In this document: piece after piece, positions 22,024 to 33,928 of the stretch
Layout: each line of letters begins with the position of its first letter
Position numbering within the stretch: the first letter of the stretch is position 1
Assembly: GCF_036373705.1 (NCBI RefSeq)
Contig: NC_089851.1
Span: 54,564,940 to 54,628,939 of the forward strand
DNA from: Amia ocellicauda
Lineage: Eukaryota; Chordata; Actinopteri; Amiiformes; Amiidae
Length of the DNA stretch: 64,000 bases
Direction: 5' to 3'
Made by a program: the position numbers and the translations under genes
Notes under the pieces: model-generated
Databases searched by the model: none
What the model was told of the DNA's origin: nothing
Seen by the model: the letters and a program-made list of their open reading frames with translations, nothing else

Positions 22024-23617
22024 CAGCTCTGGAAAAAATTAAGAGACCAGTGCACAATTATCAGTTTCTCTGGTTTTACTATTTATAGGTATATGTTTTG
22101 GTAAAATGAACATTTTTGTTTTATTCTATAAACTGCTGAAAACATTTTTCCCAAATTCCAAATAAAAATATTGTCATTTAGAGCATTTATTTGCAGAAAT
22201 GTACAACTGGACAAAATTACAAAAAAGATGCAGTGTTGTCAGACCTCAAATAATGCAAAGAAAATAAGTTCATATTAATTTTTAAACAACATAATACTAA
22301 TGTTTTAACTTACAAAGAGTTCAGAAATTAATATTTGGTGATTTTCAATCAAAGCATTCATGCGTCTTGGCATGCTCTCCACCAGTCTTTCACATCGCTG
22401 TTGGGTGACTTTATGCCACTCCTGGCGCACAAATTCAAGCAACTCGGCTTTGATTGATGGCTTGTGACCATCCATCTTCCATCCATCACATTCCAGAGGT
22501 TTTCAATGGGGTTCAGGTCTGGAGATTGGGCTGGCCATAACAGGGTCTTGATCTGGTGGTCCTCCATCCACACCTTGATTGACCTGGCAGTGTGGCATGG
22601 AGCATTGTCCTGCTGGAAAAAACAATCCTCAGATTTGGGGAACACAGCAGAAGGATCAGAGCAGAAGGAAGCAAGTTTTCATTCAGGACAACCTTGTACA
22701 TGGCTTGATTCATGCGTCCTTCACAAAGACAAATCTGCCCGATTCCAGCCTTGCTAAAGCACCCCCAGATTATCACTGATCCTTCACCAAATTCCACAGT
22801 GGGTGCGAGACACTGTGGCTTGTAGGCCTCTCCAGGTCTCCGTCTAACCATTAGATGACCAGGTGTTGGGCAAAGATGAAAATTTGACTCATCAGAGAAG
22901 ATTACCTTACTCCAGTCCTCTACGGTCCAAACCTTATGGTCTTTTGCAAACCTCAGCCTGGCTCTTCTTTGCTTCTCGCTTTTTTCTAGCTTTGCAAGAC
23001 TTCAGCTCTGCCCCTAGGAGCCTGTTTCGAACCATCCTCGCAGTGCACTTCACCCCAGCTGTCGTTTGCCATTCTTTTTGTAGGTCACTTGATGTCATCC
23101 TACGGTTGTTGAGTGACATTCCAATGAGTTGGCGGTCATCCCGGTCAGTGGAGAGTCGTTTTTGTCTTCTGCTGGTAGCTTTGTAGCTTTGTTGTCCCCA
23201 ATGTCTGCTGCTTGACCTTGTTCTTATGAACCGCCATCTTTGACATTTTAAGAATGGAAGCAATTCTCACTGTATCCCTCTGCCAGTAAAGCCAGAATTG
23301 AAACCTAATTTTCTCAAAACTTTCCTATTCAACTCTTTTGGCATGGTCAATAGTTATTTTCTGATTCCAATTACTTTTGAGGTTCTACTAGCACTATTTT
23401 TGCCATCCAGCTGGTCCTAATGCAAGAGGATAGTGATATACTTTTCTTCCTTAAATATGATTTGGTTCAGGTGATCACCTAATTAGTACCTCATTGAGTA
23501 GAATGAGGTGTGTCTGTGTTGGAATTCAACAGACACTGGCATGGAATGACTGCCATACATGTCGAGATGCTGATTTAAGAAAAATGTGCAGTGGTCTCTT
23601 AATTCTTTCCAGAGCTG
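22024..23617 (-). mobile_element. Tc1-like element with both inverted repeats (DD34E)
   Basis: Left end CAGCTCTGGAAAAAATTAAG and right end, reverse-complemented, CAGCTCTGGAAAGAATTAAG form matching terminal inverted repeats, each flanked by TA as expected for Tc1/mariner. The element is about 1.6 kb and carries a broken transposase gene on the minus strand. It is a complete but inactive copy. Confidence 0.92.
22358..23263 (-). pseudogene. Tc1 transposase pseudogene
   Basis: Three overlapping frames cover the gene. An N-terminal part (22934-23263) has LIGMSLNNRRMTSSDLQKEW-type helix-turn-helix sequence, a central part contains SVIIWGCFS, and a C-terminal part contains FFQQDNAPCH and SPDLNPIENLW. 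Second Asp and Glu are 34 residues apart. At least two frameshifts separate the pieces, so no full-length protein can be made. Confidence 0.85.
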
Positions 23618-23639
23618 TATAAAATAATGTGGACCTAGT

Positions 23640-23766
23640 AGGGTGGCATGGTGGTTAGCACTGCTGCCTCACCGGTACAGGGGTCTGGGGTTTGAGTCCT
23701 GGCTTGGGGGCTTGTCTGTGTGGAGTTCACATGATCTACCTCTGTCTGTGTGGGTTTCCTATGGGC
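23640..23766 (+). mobile_element. tRNA-derived fish SINE, 5' head
   Basis: Begins GGGTGGCATGGTGGTTAGCA with a B-box-like GGTTTGAGTCC, then TGTGTGGAGTT and TGTGGGTTTCCT. It is the promoter-bearing head of the SINE family whose tail lies at 18.3 kb. It ends abruptly. Confidence 0.8.
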
Positions 23767-23971
23767 ACTTCAGTTACCAGTTCTGTGAGAAGAGTGCAAA
23801 TCTAAACAAACAAGAAAGTTCTTGAGTTTCAACTTCACTGCTGCAACTGGTCTGTAATTCTGTGAGGCAAGAATGATAAAAAAAAAATCTGTAACCTTTG
23901 TAAGGTATGCATATTCCATGTTTTTACTGGTAATGGATTTTATGTAATTACAGTCACTGACTCCCTCAGCT

Positions 23972-24420
23972 GTGCTTGGGTGGCCTTCTTCTCCTCAGTC
24001 CTCATCCTCCTCAATCTCTCTGCAGAATTTGACACTGTCGATCACTCCATCCTCCTCTCCTGCCTCGCTGACCTTGGAATCTCTGAACTGCTCTCACCTG
24101 GTTCTACTCCTACCTCAGCGACAGGACCTACCAAGTGACATGGCGAGGTTCCTCATCCACGCCCCAACCTCTCCTCACAGGTGTAACCCAAGGCTCCATT
24201 CTGGGTCCCCTCTTGTCCTCTCTCTACACTCACTCCCTGGGCCCCCTCATTGCATCCCTTGGTTTCTCTTACCATTTTTACACAGATGATGCCCAGATCT
24301 TCCTGTCTTTTCCCTCCTCCGACATTCTCATCCCCTCTTGCATCTCTTCCTGCTTGTCTGCTATCTCTGCCTGGATGCACTCACACCACCTCAAGCTCAA
24401 CCTCTCCAAATCTTTTTTAC
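23972..24420 (+). pseudogene. Non-LTR reverse transcriptase fragment (CR1/L2/Rex-like)
   Basis: Plus-strand frames read an LSAEFDTVDHSILLSCL block, then GVTQGSILGPLLSSL and YHFYTDDAQIFLSF. These correspond to RT motifs with the YxDD active site as YTDD. Frames shift between blocks near 24.1 kb and both ends are missing. Exact clade is uncertain. Confidence 0.82.
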
Positions 24421-24505
24421 ATTCCGTTAATTCCTTTAGAAATCAGGATAAATTGGGTAAAACCAGAAAAGCATCTAATTAATTCTCATTCAGGAGTCAA
24501 CATAA

Positions 24506-24690
24506 AAAACAGAAAAGAAACAGAAAACCATCCTGAGGTTCTGTGACACCGAAGAAGGTTTCCTACTGTTCACAGAGAAAGGGGAGCAATTGCTTGCCCC
24601 AGTGGAGGACCTTCTACGGCAGATGGGATTGAAGACTGTGGAGGAGATCGAACAGCTTCTCCCTGTAGTAGCAGACATAACTATCCAAAG
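24506..24690 (+). other. Orphan coding-like segment (possible exon)
   Basis: The frame beginning at 24506 is open through about 24720 and reads a well-formed acidic sequence with ILRFCDTEEGFLLFTEKGEQ and VEEIEQLLPVVADI. A GT (AAAGTAAAAA) lies near 24687 where a splice donor would fit. An AG lies near 24511, but the upstream pyrimidine tract is poor. I do not recognise the protein. It could be a host exon, a captured exon in a transposon, or chance. Confidence 0.35.
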
Positions 24691-24699
24691 TAAAAAAAA

Positions 24700-27519
24700 A
24701 ATGCAATCAATCTATTGCAATTAGCAATGAGGAGTAGCATTTAGTGCTATTGTTTGGCTCCAAACCAGAAGCCTATTGGATGATGTGTTATTTTAAATAA
24801 GTATGTATAATATAAAAATAGTAACAGACTGATTTGTTTTTTTGTATACACGTATTTTACTGTTTTAGTTTTTAATTTACTTTTTTTTAATTAAGTTAAT
24901 TACATGCAATTAAATGTGTGTGTATATATATGTTTCCAATTTTGTTTACTTTTTAACAAAATTAAAGTGTTCCGAAGCCCAACCCTGCAGCAACACCAGT
25001 CTATCACAAGGCAACTCTAATTATCTCTAATTAAGGACACAAGTCTAACACAGGGTAACTCTAATTCTAATGCTTGTTATATTTCTTTTTGATAATTTTC
25101 AAGATAAGAAAATGTACAAACAAATGATATACGCCAATATTCAGTAAATAATTATCCATTAAGTTTAATCTGAGGATTTTTACAGCTTTTCTTCTACCCC
25201 CAAAATTCCAACTCCTGTTACAACTTTGGTAGAAACATAGTATACATACCAGCCAATTAATTCCCTATATTATCCTTATCTAATAGCCTTAGCTTATTTT
25301 CCTTAAACACCTTTTTCAAATCGTTTAACGTTTCGATTATTTTCAAAAACTACTACTAGTAGCTTACTACTGTTAACAATAACTTACATGTACTTATAGT
25401 AACTTACATACTGTAGCATTGGGGGGGCATTTTATTGGTTATTATGAATTATTATTTATTATTTTGTTTTGTAAGGATAAGGGTGTCTGCCAAGAGATAA
25501 ATAATAATAATAATTTAATTATTGAAACAGCGATACACAGCAGACCGACACTGTACACACTGCCGGTTTTTCTGCCGCTCACGCTTGGCTGCCTGAAGAG
25601 CTGGAGTCTCTGGCCTGCGCCCCCTCCTCCCCTGTCTGCTGGCCAGGAGCCGTAAGTGTCCATCCTCATTTCTGATGCCAATGTAGTATTTTCAGCGGGG
25701 GAAAACAAGTAGCCCACAAATCGCTTGCTTACTTGCTGCTAGATTTATTGAAGAAAAAAACTAAAAAAACTAAGAAAAAACTAAGCGCCTCTTGCCCAGA
25801 AGAAGTTCACACAGTTCCAGGTGTTGCTCCGCACACGTGGTCACCAACTCTAAAACCCCTGCACACACCCTAATAAACCCCAGCTACCTTACCTAAATTA
25901 GCATAACACATTTTTAAATAAATTAAACTGAGCACTTTATCTCCGTTGTTACACATACATAGTATTAATAATTATACTGTTCTTACCATATGTAAATCCT
26001 GCAATAAATCATTCCCCAGCGTGAAGTAATTTTCACAAAACGAAATCCAAATATAAATTTTTGCTAGTCTTTAGATGTGCCCAGCAAATGTAGTCTGTAA
26101 CTCTAAGTTAAAACTTTAATAACACTCATGTATTACAATCAAACTTGAAAAATAGGGCATCCAAAACAGGAATGTCACAAAATGTTGTATCACTATATTA
26201 AAATAATATCATATGAAAGCTGTTGGGACTGAGGGACGGAAGCTCAGTTCGTTAGCTTTGCCCCTCATATTAGGAATTGGGGGTGCACAAAATGTACTAA
26301 TTTATGTTTAATCTTAATTGTAAACTACTGTAAATAAATGAATAAACATATCAAGATGGCTTCCTTTGATCTACTGGCAGAGGTCTGGTCTCATAGTTCT
26401 CAAAGCAACTGTTGATCAATAATGATGAGGTGACCTCTCCAGCCACAGATTAGCCACAGAAATCTTGAAGGAGATGCTGGGAGTGTCAGAACAGCCTTGC
26501 TAAAATTTGCTTGCTTGACAATTAATACAATTGGCTCTGTTGACATGTTTTTCAATCATTAATATAAAACATTATACAGTTTATACAAAACATTAATACC
26601 GGCTCTTCAAAAAGTTTTACATTTATATTTATAAATGTTATTTTGTATACTGGTAAGTTAGCCTTGATTGGTCTTTGTTCACATATTTTTCTTTTTAAGC
26701 TGTCAAAAGCAAAATATTCCATACCTCTGTTTTGGATAGCGTACAGTTGCTAATAATAATACAAACCATACATTTCATTACAATAACACACACACATATA
26801 TATTAAGGCTGTCAGTCCATTCAAATATTTGATCGGTTAATCAATGGGCAATTGCTGATTAATCGGGCACTTATTGAAATAAAAACAACGCTGTAACATT
26901 AATGGTAAAATATATATATATAGGAATATATATTTAAAAAACACCAAATCATTATAATAAGCAAACTAAATTATAATTGCTACAGCAAATGGGTGCTCAC
27001 AAATTATACTGTAAACTACACTGCTCTTGTAAGAAAAGCATTGCATGCAAATGAAACAGAAAACCTTTCCTTGTCTTCAATATTTCCTTACAAATCGAGT
27101 TTGAATCCAAAGTTTAGTTTCCCATTAGCGGCTTGTGACCCTGTAGTTTGTGTGCTGATACTGTACACGTGATGTGATCTTTTGCATGATATGCCTTTAT
27201 AATTTAACTCTAGAAGTGCACGGCTGGTCAGTTTGACTGATTTAATTTGAATTACTATGTGTTCCTGAATACACTATGGATACCAATTCCTGACTTTTCC
27301 TAAATATATGTATTAAATATGCCTACAGCATTTTAGCTGCATAAACGCAAATAAAGTTTTTTATTTGATCATTATTATACTATAGTTTTGGCTCTTGTAG
27401 GTAGTTTGAAATGTCGGTGCTTCTAGTGTGTACTGTATACTAGCCAGTCATTATAATAGACATTTTTAATTTGTTTAAATCTGCTTGATAAATGATCTTT
27501 TAAGAACTATACTGTGATG

Positions 27520-27520
<1 letters not shown>
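24700..27520. other. AT-rich intergenic DNA, no gene seen
   Basis: AT-rich DNA with short microsatellites. A GC-richer patch at 25.55-25.66 kb ends GAGCCGTAAGTG and looks superficially like an exon with a donor, but no protein match or acceptor supports it. Confidence 0.5.

Positions 27521-27521
<1 letters not shown>

Positions 27522-27572
<51 letters not shown>
27522..27572. repeat. (AT)n microsatellite
   Basis: Uninterrupted AT dinucleotides. The adjacent Tc1 element inserted into this TA-rich tract, which continues as TATATATATATA on the other side at 28795. Confidence 0.98.
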
Positions 27573-27573
<1 letters not shown>

Positions 27574-27576
<3 letters not shown>

Positions 27577-28794
27577 TCACCTAAAGGATTATTAGGAACA
27601 CCATACTAATACTGTGTTTGACCCCCTTTCGCCTTCAGAACTGCCTTAATTCTACGTGGCATTGATTCAACAAGGTGCTGAAAGCATTCTTTAGAAATGT
27701 TGGCCCATATTCATAGGATAGCATCTTGCAGTTGATGGAGATTTGTGGGATGCACATCCAGGGCACGAAGCTCCCGTTCCACCACATCCCAAAGATGCTC
27801 TATTGGGTTGAGATCTGGTGACTGTGGGGGCCAGTTTAGTATAGTGAACTCATTGTCATGTTCAAGAAACCAATTTGAAATGATTCGACCTTTGTGACAT
27901 GGTGCATTATCCTGCTGGAAGTAGCCATCAGAGGATGGGTACATGGTGGTCATAAAGGGATGGACATGGTCAGAAACAATGCTCAGGTAGGCCGTGGCAT
28001 TTAAACGATGCCCATTTGGCACTAAGGGGCCAAAAGTGTGCCAAGAAAACATCCCCCACATCATTACACCACCACCACCAGCCTGCACAGTGGTAATAAG
28101 GCATGATGGATCCATGTTCTCATTCTGTTTACGCCAAATTCTAACTCTACCATCTGAATGTCTCAACAGAAATCGAATCTCATCAGACCAGGCAACATTT
28201 TTCCAGTCTTCAACTGTCCAATTTTGGTGAGCTTGTGCAAGTTGTAGCCTCTTTTCCCTATTTGTAGTGGAGATGAGTGGTACCTGGTGGGGTCTTCTGC
28301 TGTTGTAGCCCATCCGCCTCAAGGTTGTACGTGTTGTGGCTTCACAAATGCTTTGCTGCATACCTCGGTTGTAACGAGTGGTTATTTCAGTCAAAGTTGC
28401 TCTTCTATCAACTTGAATCAGTCGGCCCATTCTCCTCTGACCTCTAGCATCAACAAGGCATTTTCGCCCACAGGACTGCCGCATACTGGATGTTTTTCCC
28501 TTTTCACACCATTCTTTGTAAACCCTAGAAATGGTTGTGCGTGAAAATCCCAGTAACTGAGCAGATTGTGAAATACTCAGACCGGCCCGTCTGGCACCAA
28601 CAACCATGCCACGCTCAAAATTGCTTAAATCACCTTTCTTTCCCATTCAGACATTCAGTTTGGAGTTCAGGTGATTGTCTTGACCAGGACCACACCCCTA
28701 AATGCATTGAAGCAACTGCCATGTGATTGATTTGTTAGATAATTGCATTAATGAGAAATTGAACAGGTGTTCCTAATAATCCTTTAGGTGAGTG
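27574..28794 (-). mobile_element. Tc1/mariner element, DD36E type, complete
   Basis: A 1,221-bp element with perfect 29-bp terminal inverted repeats (27574-27602 and 28766-28794, beginning CACTCACCTAAAGGATTATT), flanked by TA on each side. It encodes a single-ORF transposase on the minus strand. The perfect repeats and nearly open gene imply recent insertion. The 36-residue spacing between second Asp and Glu matches what is called DD36E (Incomer) among Tc1/mariner families; that family name is from memory. Confidence 0.95.
27606..28646 (-). pseudogene. Tc1/mariner transposase, one nonsense codon
   Basis: The start at 28646 gives MGKKGDLSNFERG, the usual start of such transposases. In order: an N-terminal helix-turn-helix pair with GLSISQSAQLLGFSRTTISR, a linker, the first catalytic Asp in AWSDEIRF, the second in YFQQDNAPCH and Glu in SPDLNPIEHLW. 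The frame stops at a TGA (27711-27713) replacing a Ser codon kept in the copy at 16.5 kb. It is otherwise open for about 35 more codons to a TAG at 27606. All catalytic residues precede the stop, so a protein shortened by those residues could still be made. Confidence 0.93.
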
Positions 28795-28799
28795 TATAT

Positions 28800-30589
28800 A
28801 TATATATATACTGTGTCATTTATGTTGTTGTAACTTACCATTACATATAGTGTGCCTTCCAGATGTATGCATACCCCTGATTCAATGTAACAAAAATAGT
28901 TTTAGCAAAGAAAAGAGAACAATGTTTTTTGTTTGTTTATGTTTTGTTTAAATACATGCACACATGAAACAATGTAGGACTATCAGTGTTAGATATCGCA
29001 AAAATATTAAAGTACAAGTTTTGAACAAATATGCAAATATGTTTTTGCGAAGTACAGTACTGAAACTAGTATTGCTTTCATTAATTTCTGCAACAAATAC
29101 TGAGTGTACACTTGCATAGATGTGAGTGAAGCCATCTTCTTTTTGCCAATGTACAGCATGGCAGAAGCTGCCATAACTAAATATTCCTATACATATTTAC
29201 ACTCTTGATCTTGCTTTTCTCTTTCAAAACTCAAAACTTCACCATGTAGTCTCGCTCCCAAACACCCTTTATATAGCATGCAATTGCATCACGATTTAAT
29301 CTGTATTCACCTGATTAAATCATGCAATTTCATGCATTCGGATTTCATGAAATCCAACGAAATTGAACACATTCGGATTCCATGGAAATTTCATAGTGTA
29401 TCGCAAAGCTCTTTACAAGAAAATATAGTTAATTAAATATTAAAACTACAATTAAGATAGACAATAAAACAATACAATTATACTATAGTACTTACTACAG
29501 TAGTACAACAAATACTGTAGGACACTGTTGTATACCACACTAAACTTTTATACTATGGTATACTGAATAATGTGTGACATACGATAGTACAATGTTATAC
29601 TACAGTATACTCTTGTTACGTGATATACTATAGTATCTTGTAATGTACTATAGTGCCTCCTACGGTACTTAGACAAATATTGAACTACCCTGTTGTATAC
29701 TATAGTTTACTGTAGTACCTTGTGATGTACTATAGTACTTAATATATTACATGTACACTGAAACATACTGCTTACTGTACTTCCACAATGTTTCTCATGG
29801 AACTTTAGCATTCTAGTTATAAATAATATCATCATTATTATTATGCTTTTACTTTGTATTGCCTACAGGTCTTACACATACTAGTACAGACTGTTACCGA
29901 GGGTCTGGTGGAGAGAAAATGGCCACCTATTCCTTAAGAAAATCATATTAATAAATATATCTTCACTTCAGACATTTGTGACATTGCTATATTTAAAACA
30001 ATTTATACAAATAACAGAATTAAGATAAAATTGTGGTGCAGTTCCCCTTAAAGTTTAAGCAAAATTTATTTTAGCAAATACATTGTTTATTCATTACTTG
30101 AATCGCTTCACATTACATAAATAAATGAATAAATGTAGTAGTGTTGACATAAAAAAATGTCCATTTGAACATGTATTTATGTATTAATGTATTGATTATT
30201 TTCACTGTAACTAAAATTTAAAACAAATTCGCAGTGAAAATAATAAATAAATGTTGAAATAAATAAATACATGTTCTAATAAATACATGGAGATTTATTT
30301 ATTATTGTATTTAATTCAAAATCTGTTTATTTATCCATCTATTTATTTCCACATTAATTCATGTATTTATTATTTTCTCCATGTATTTATTTTTAATTTT
30401 GTCATGGATAGTATGGAGGATAATTTGTGCCAAAATGTAAAAAAAAAAAAAACAATGTATAAATAAATAAATAAATATGTAGATAGTAAAGACGTTAATT
30501 CCGTTCGGAACTTAAAATGGTGTCCAGACTGTTCCTATTGCACAGACCTCCTGATGTGCCTTGTCCTAATGGATAATTTCTGTAATGGA
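28800..30589. other. AT-rich DNA, no gene seen
   Basis: Long AT-rich tract with short TACTATAGTA palindromes around 29.46-29.76 kb and AATAAATAA microsatellites around 30.1-30.5 kb. No coding or RNA feature was recognised. Confidence 0.5.
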
Positions 30590-32068
30590 TAATTTAATCG
30601 CTGGCTCTATAGAGTTGAACATAAGACAACATACGGACATACGGACATACTCGGTCAGGCGCAATAGTAAAAACTAATTGGAGCTATTTGCTCCTTAGTG
30701 ATATACTTTGCTTTTCCAGCTGTAAATATATATAACGCATACATCAGAAATCAACGTGATAACTATATGAAACACCAGGTATGCAACTAAATAAGCTTGA
30801 GAAGGCAAATGGAAAAATGGAGAGCAGCAGCAATCTAAAGCTACTTAAATGGTTAGATTGTGTTTTAAAGTACACAAAATGAAACTTAGAGAATAAACTG
30901 TTTACTACTATATTATGATATTAGAAGTATTGATGGTACTACTAATGTAATTAAATTGATACATTTCAATCAAATAAGTGTAGTTGGTTTATTGAGATTG
31001 AAATGGCTTGTTCCTTAAAATATTAGACCACAAGAGGGGGAACTTGACCTTGAATACTCTACTTACCAAAACCTTTAAGCAACAATTGTTGTCAACATGT
31101 GTCTTCATCTGATTCATATTTTTATGAGTCTGAAGCCATACATTTCTCGACTCCAAGCACCTGGAAGCCTCAAAAGTTGGGGGCCAAGCAACGAAGTTGC
31201 TGGAACCCTATTGTTATTGTTAGGATTATTATTTTTCCGCAGTATCTTTTCAAAAGCCTATAAAAACCAACGCTTGATGAAAACTCATGAAACTTCATAC
31301 AGTGATAGATGGCTATGTAGTACTATGCCATATTCAATATGGAGGCCATATGTCACATGGTCTGGTGGCCATAGTGGCTTAAGTGACACATTTTGGAAAA
31401 TATACAAAAATCTTCTTCTCCGAAACCGCAGACGGGACAGATGTGAAACTTGGTGTGTGATGTTATGTTATGGCCTAAATTCAGATTTATTCAAAACAAG
31501 TCAATAAGTCATATTGTTTGGCAGCCATATTGGATTGGCCAAGAATCTTCAAAGATCTTCATCTCCGAAATGGTTGGTCTGATTGATATGAAATTTTGTA
31601 CACGTGACCTTGGCTAGCTCCTCTATCAGATTTGTTCAAGGCAAGTTGATTGAGAAAACAAAATGGCCACCATGAGCCAATCAAATTTCAGAGATGGTCA
31701 AGTTGCAAATAAATGCATATGGTGCAGTATGGAACTATGTTAGAATGTATTGGACTGATTGTTACTTGACAGAATTGATCCCATAAGCAATGTGGTGGTC
31801 ACTGGTCATTATTATTATTATTATACTTATTTTTTCTTCTCTTCCACCAGAATATGTTCAAATGCCTATAACTTTTGAACCGCAGTCTAAAAAGTCACCA
31901 GACTTTGAATGGATGTAGGGGTCTATGGCATGGTCACTAGATCGCAAAATGGCGGCATAATGTCACATGGTTTGGTAGCCATCTTGATTGTAGTCCAGGC
32001 AAAAAATTACAGTTTTCAAACATAGTTTTCTCAGGAACGGGAAAGATATTGTACATATTGCGCTTATG
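30590..32068 (+). repeat. 2.2-kb tandem repeat, copy A (left part)
   Basis: Begins at a head motif (TCGCTGGCTCTA...AACATAAGAC...ACGGACATAC) that recurs at about 45004 and 54109. The body is collinear with 52.09-53.32 kb: ACCACAAGAGGGGGAACTT, CACCTGGAAGCCTCAA, CACATGGTTTGG and others. It is interrupted at 32068 by the Polinton and resumes at 44227. Total length without the insertion is about 2,255 bp. Confidence 0.8.
32063..32068. other. Polinton target-site duplication, left
   Basis: CTTATG directly before the AGTAG terminus. The empty-site copy at 53318-53323 has the same CTTATG. Confidence 0.85.
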
Positions 32069-32669
32069 AGTAGTAATGATGGCACTTTATGTCAAAGTGT
32101 CAGGTGGCCCCACCCCTACCCAGAAGCCCCATGGGCTGGGAAGCCCCGCCTTACCCAGAAGCCCCACGGGCCAGGAAGCCCCTCCTTACCCAGAAGCCCC
32201 ACAGGCCAGGAAGCCCCTCCTTACCCTGTACCCTTTGATCCTCTCCAGTCAGCCAACTTGTTAGGATACAGGTTTTACCCTTTGACCCTCTCCTGTCAGC
32301 CATCTTGTTTGGATGACCGTAATCTTGTTAGGATGACAGCCATCTTGTTTGGATGACCTCCATCTTGTTAGGATGACAGGCATTTTGGAAAGGGCACAGG
32401 TCATCTTGACAAGTGTTTACTGCCATCTCACCCTGATGGTGTATGTGTGTGTGTGTGTAATGTTTAAGAGTTTAAACTTATTATTATTTGTGTTAGGTTA
32501 TGTTTTATGATTAGGTTTGTTATGATAAGTTGTTAGCAAAATAAAATACATTAAAATAAAAAGAGAACAACAACATAAAGTTTTAATAAAAAAGTATTTT
32601 AAACTGTGTTTAGTGATGTGCGTGTGATGATTTTAGGTTATATATTTTATGATTATTTTTGGGGTGGTA
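32069..32669 (+). repeat. Polinton left terminal inverted repeat
   Basis: Roughly 600 bp matching 43631-44226 in inverse orientation up to GGGGTGGTA. It holds three copies of a CCAGAAGCCCC...GGAAGCCCC module of about 33 bp (32.11-32.22 kb), then a run of CCATCTTGTTTGGATGAC-type repeats (32.26-32.39 kb) and a GT run. Confidence 0.95.
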
Positions 32670-33013
32670 CAGTTTTGGAAAAATAAAAGAGAAAGAAAAG
32701 GTATAGACATTCAAAATATGAGACTCAGTAAAATATATTTCAATGTCAATATTTTATTGTGACAGCTCTAAAAATGACAACAAGGCATCAAGTCAGATGT
32801 AGACAGTGAGATTAGATACTGACTCGGGTGACCAATGATCCCGCTTCCCAACACCTACAGCAGCCAGGAAGAAACAACTGAACTGTACTGCACTAGCTAC
32901 TCCCTCTACTTGTTTATTGGCCAGGGCAGTGACACTATTCTGTCTAGCACAGTGTAGAAATTGGGTTTGGTCATGATAGGGATAGTATTTCCAAAAGAAC
33001 TGTGCAGAACTTT
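32670..33013. other. Polinton internal non-coding stretch
   Basis: No persuasive ORF on either strand. It lies between the left inverted repeat and the first small minus-strand ORFs. Confidence 0.5.
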
Positions 33014-33534
33014 TTAGACAGATGTAAAAGCAGATTCACCAGGATGTGTCTCTTTATACAGCATTCTCTTGAGCACATTGGGGAGGGACGCCACTGTTTT
33101 TTCAACATCAGCAACTAGCGATTTCACATCAGAATTACCAGTATCATACAAATCACCAAACTTGTGAGCTATTAGAGTGAGGATGACATCTTCAAACATA
33201 GATTCCTCAAACATACGTAAACGTAATTCCAGGGGCCCCGGGGGTTTCTTTCTCTGAAAAAATATAGGAATTAATATAATGTCTTATTGCACAGAAAAGC
33301 AGAGCAGACACAAACAGTATTTTATTTATGTTTGTAAAACACTTGATAAGCCTTGTTTTTTATAACCTTCTCAACTATTTGCATTACTTTCTCATCCACA
33401 CTTTCTAACAAGTCACTAAACCATCTTGAAGGTAGAGTGCATGTTTCAGAGAAAAGCACGCAGTAAGACAGCCCGCTACTGTAAAAAGAGGTAAGCAGAC
33501 AAATAGCACAGTTAACCCCACTCCGAGTGTGCAT
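33014..33534 (-). pseudogene. Hypothetical Polinton accessory ORFs (minus)
   Basis: Two minus-strand ORFs, 33322-33534 (70 aa, starting MHTRSGVNCAIC, Cys-containing, helical at the C-terminus) and 33014-33214 (66 aa, starting MFEESMFEDVILTL, helical). Between them the frame extends upstream of the second Met through basic residues to a TTTTTTCAG that could be a splice acceptor. They may be two exons or two pieces of one decayed gene. I do not recognise the family. Position at the left edge fits an accessory gene. Confidence 0.3.
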
Positions 33535-33747
33535 AAAGAGATAGACAGGTCAGGTGAACAAATACCCTGTACAGGCATTCAGACCTCTGATGATTCTAGG
33601 GCCCTGTTGTTTAGTAAAATATGTCACATTTGTTGGCAACTGGTAGAAGATTTACACACAGCTCATAGAAAAATACATGTTTTGACAAATGTGTTAAAAC
33701 AAAAAGGGTATAACATCGAGTTTGCTGAATCGTCACACTGTGAGTGA
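33529..33747 (+). CDS. Hypothetical Polinton ORF, 72 aa
   Basis: Open frame with an ATG at 33529. The C-terminal half looks helical (HICWQLVEDLHTAHRKIHVL). It overlaps the start of the minus-strand ORF at 33322-33534, so at most one is likely real. No family recognised. Confidence 0.25.
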   Translation: MHKEIDRSGEQIPCTGIQTSDDSRALLFSKICHICWQLVEDLHTAHRKIHVLTNVLKQKGYNIEFAESSHCE

Positions 33748-33766
33748 AAACCGCAATTAACAAATA

Positions 33767-33928
33767 ATGAAACAAGTAAGACACAAAGACACTCGGTCTG
33801 CACGTATCACGGCAGTACTGATAAAGAATATTAATGTAGCCAAAAGAATGCTGCGTAGGCTTAAATCTAGAATGGATGTGTCACAATTAGCAGGATCACA
33901 GACACCATTACAGCACAGTGGCGGTTGA
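33767..33928 (+). CDS. Small basic ORF, 53 aa
   Basis: ATG at 33767, stop TGA at 33926-33928. The product is rich in Lys/Arg (MKQVRHKDTRSARI..., RMLRRLKSR), resembling small nucleic-acid-binding virion proteins. It directly precedes the polymerase region. Function unknown. Confidence 0.35.
   Translation: MKQVRHKDTRSARITAVLIKNINVAKRMLRRLKSRMDVSQLAGSQTPLQHSGG

Noticed and set aside
25419-25660. GC-rich exon-like patch ending at GTAAGT
   Set aside because: No acceptor, no recognisable protein, short, surrounded by repeats.
31097-31507. 136-aa ORF in the 2.2-kb repeat
   Set aside because: The paralogous stretch at 52.4-52.9 kb does not keep the frame; it is repeat sequence.
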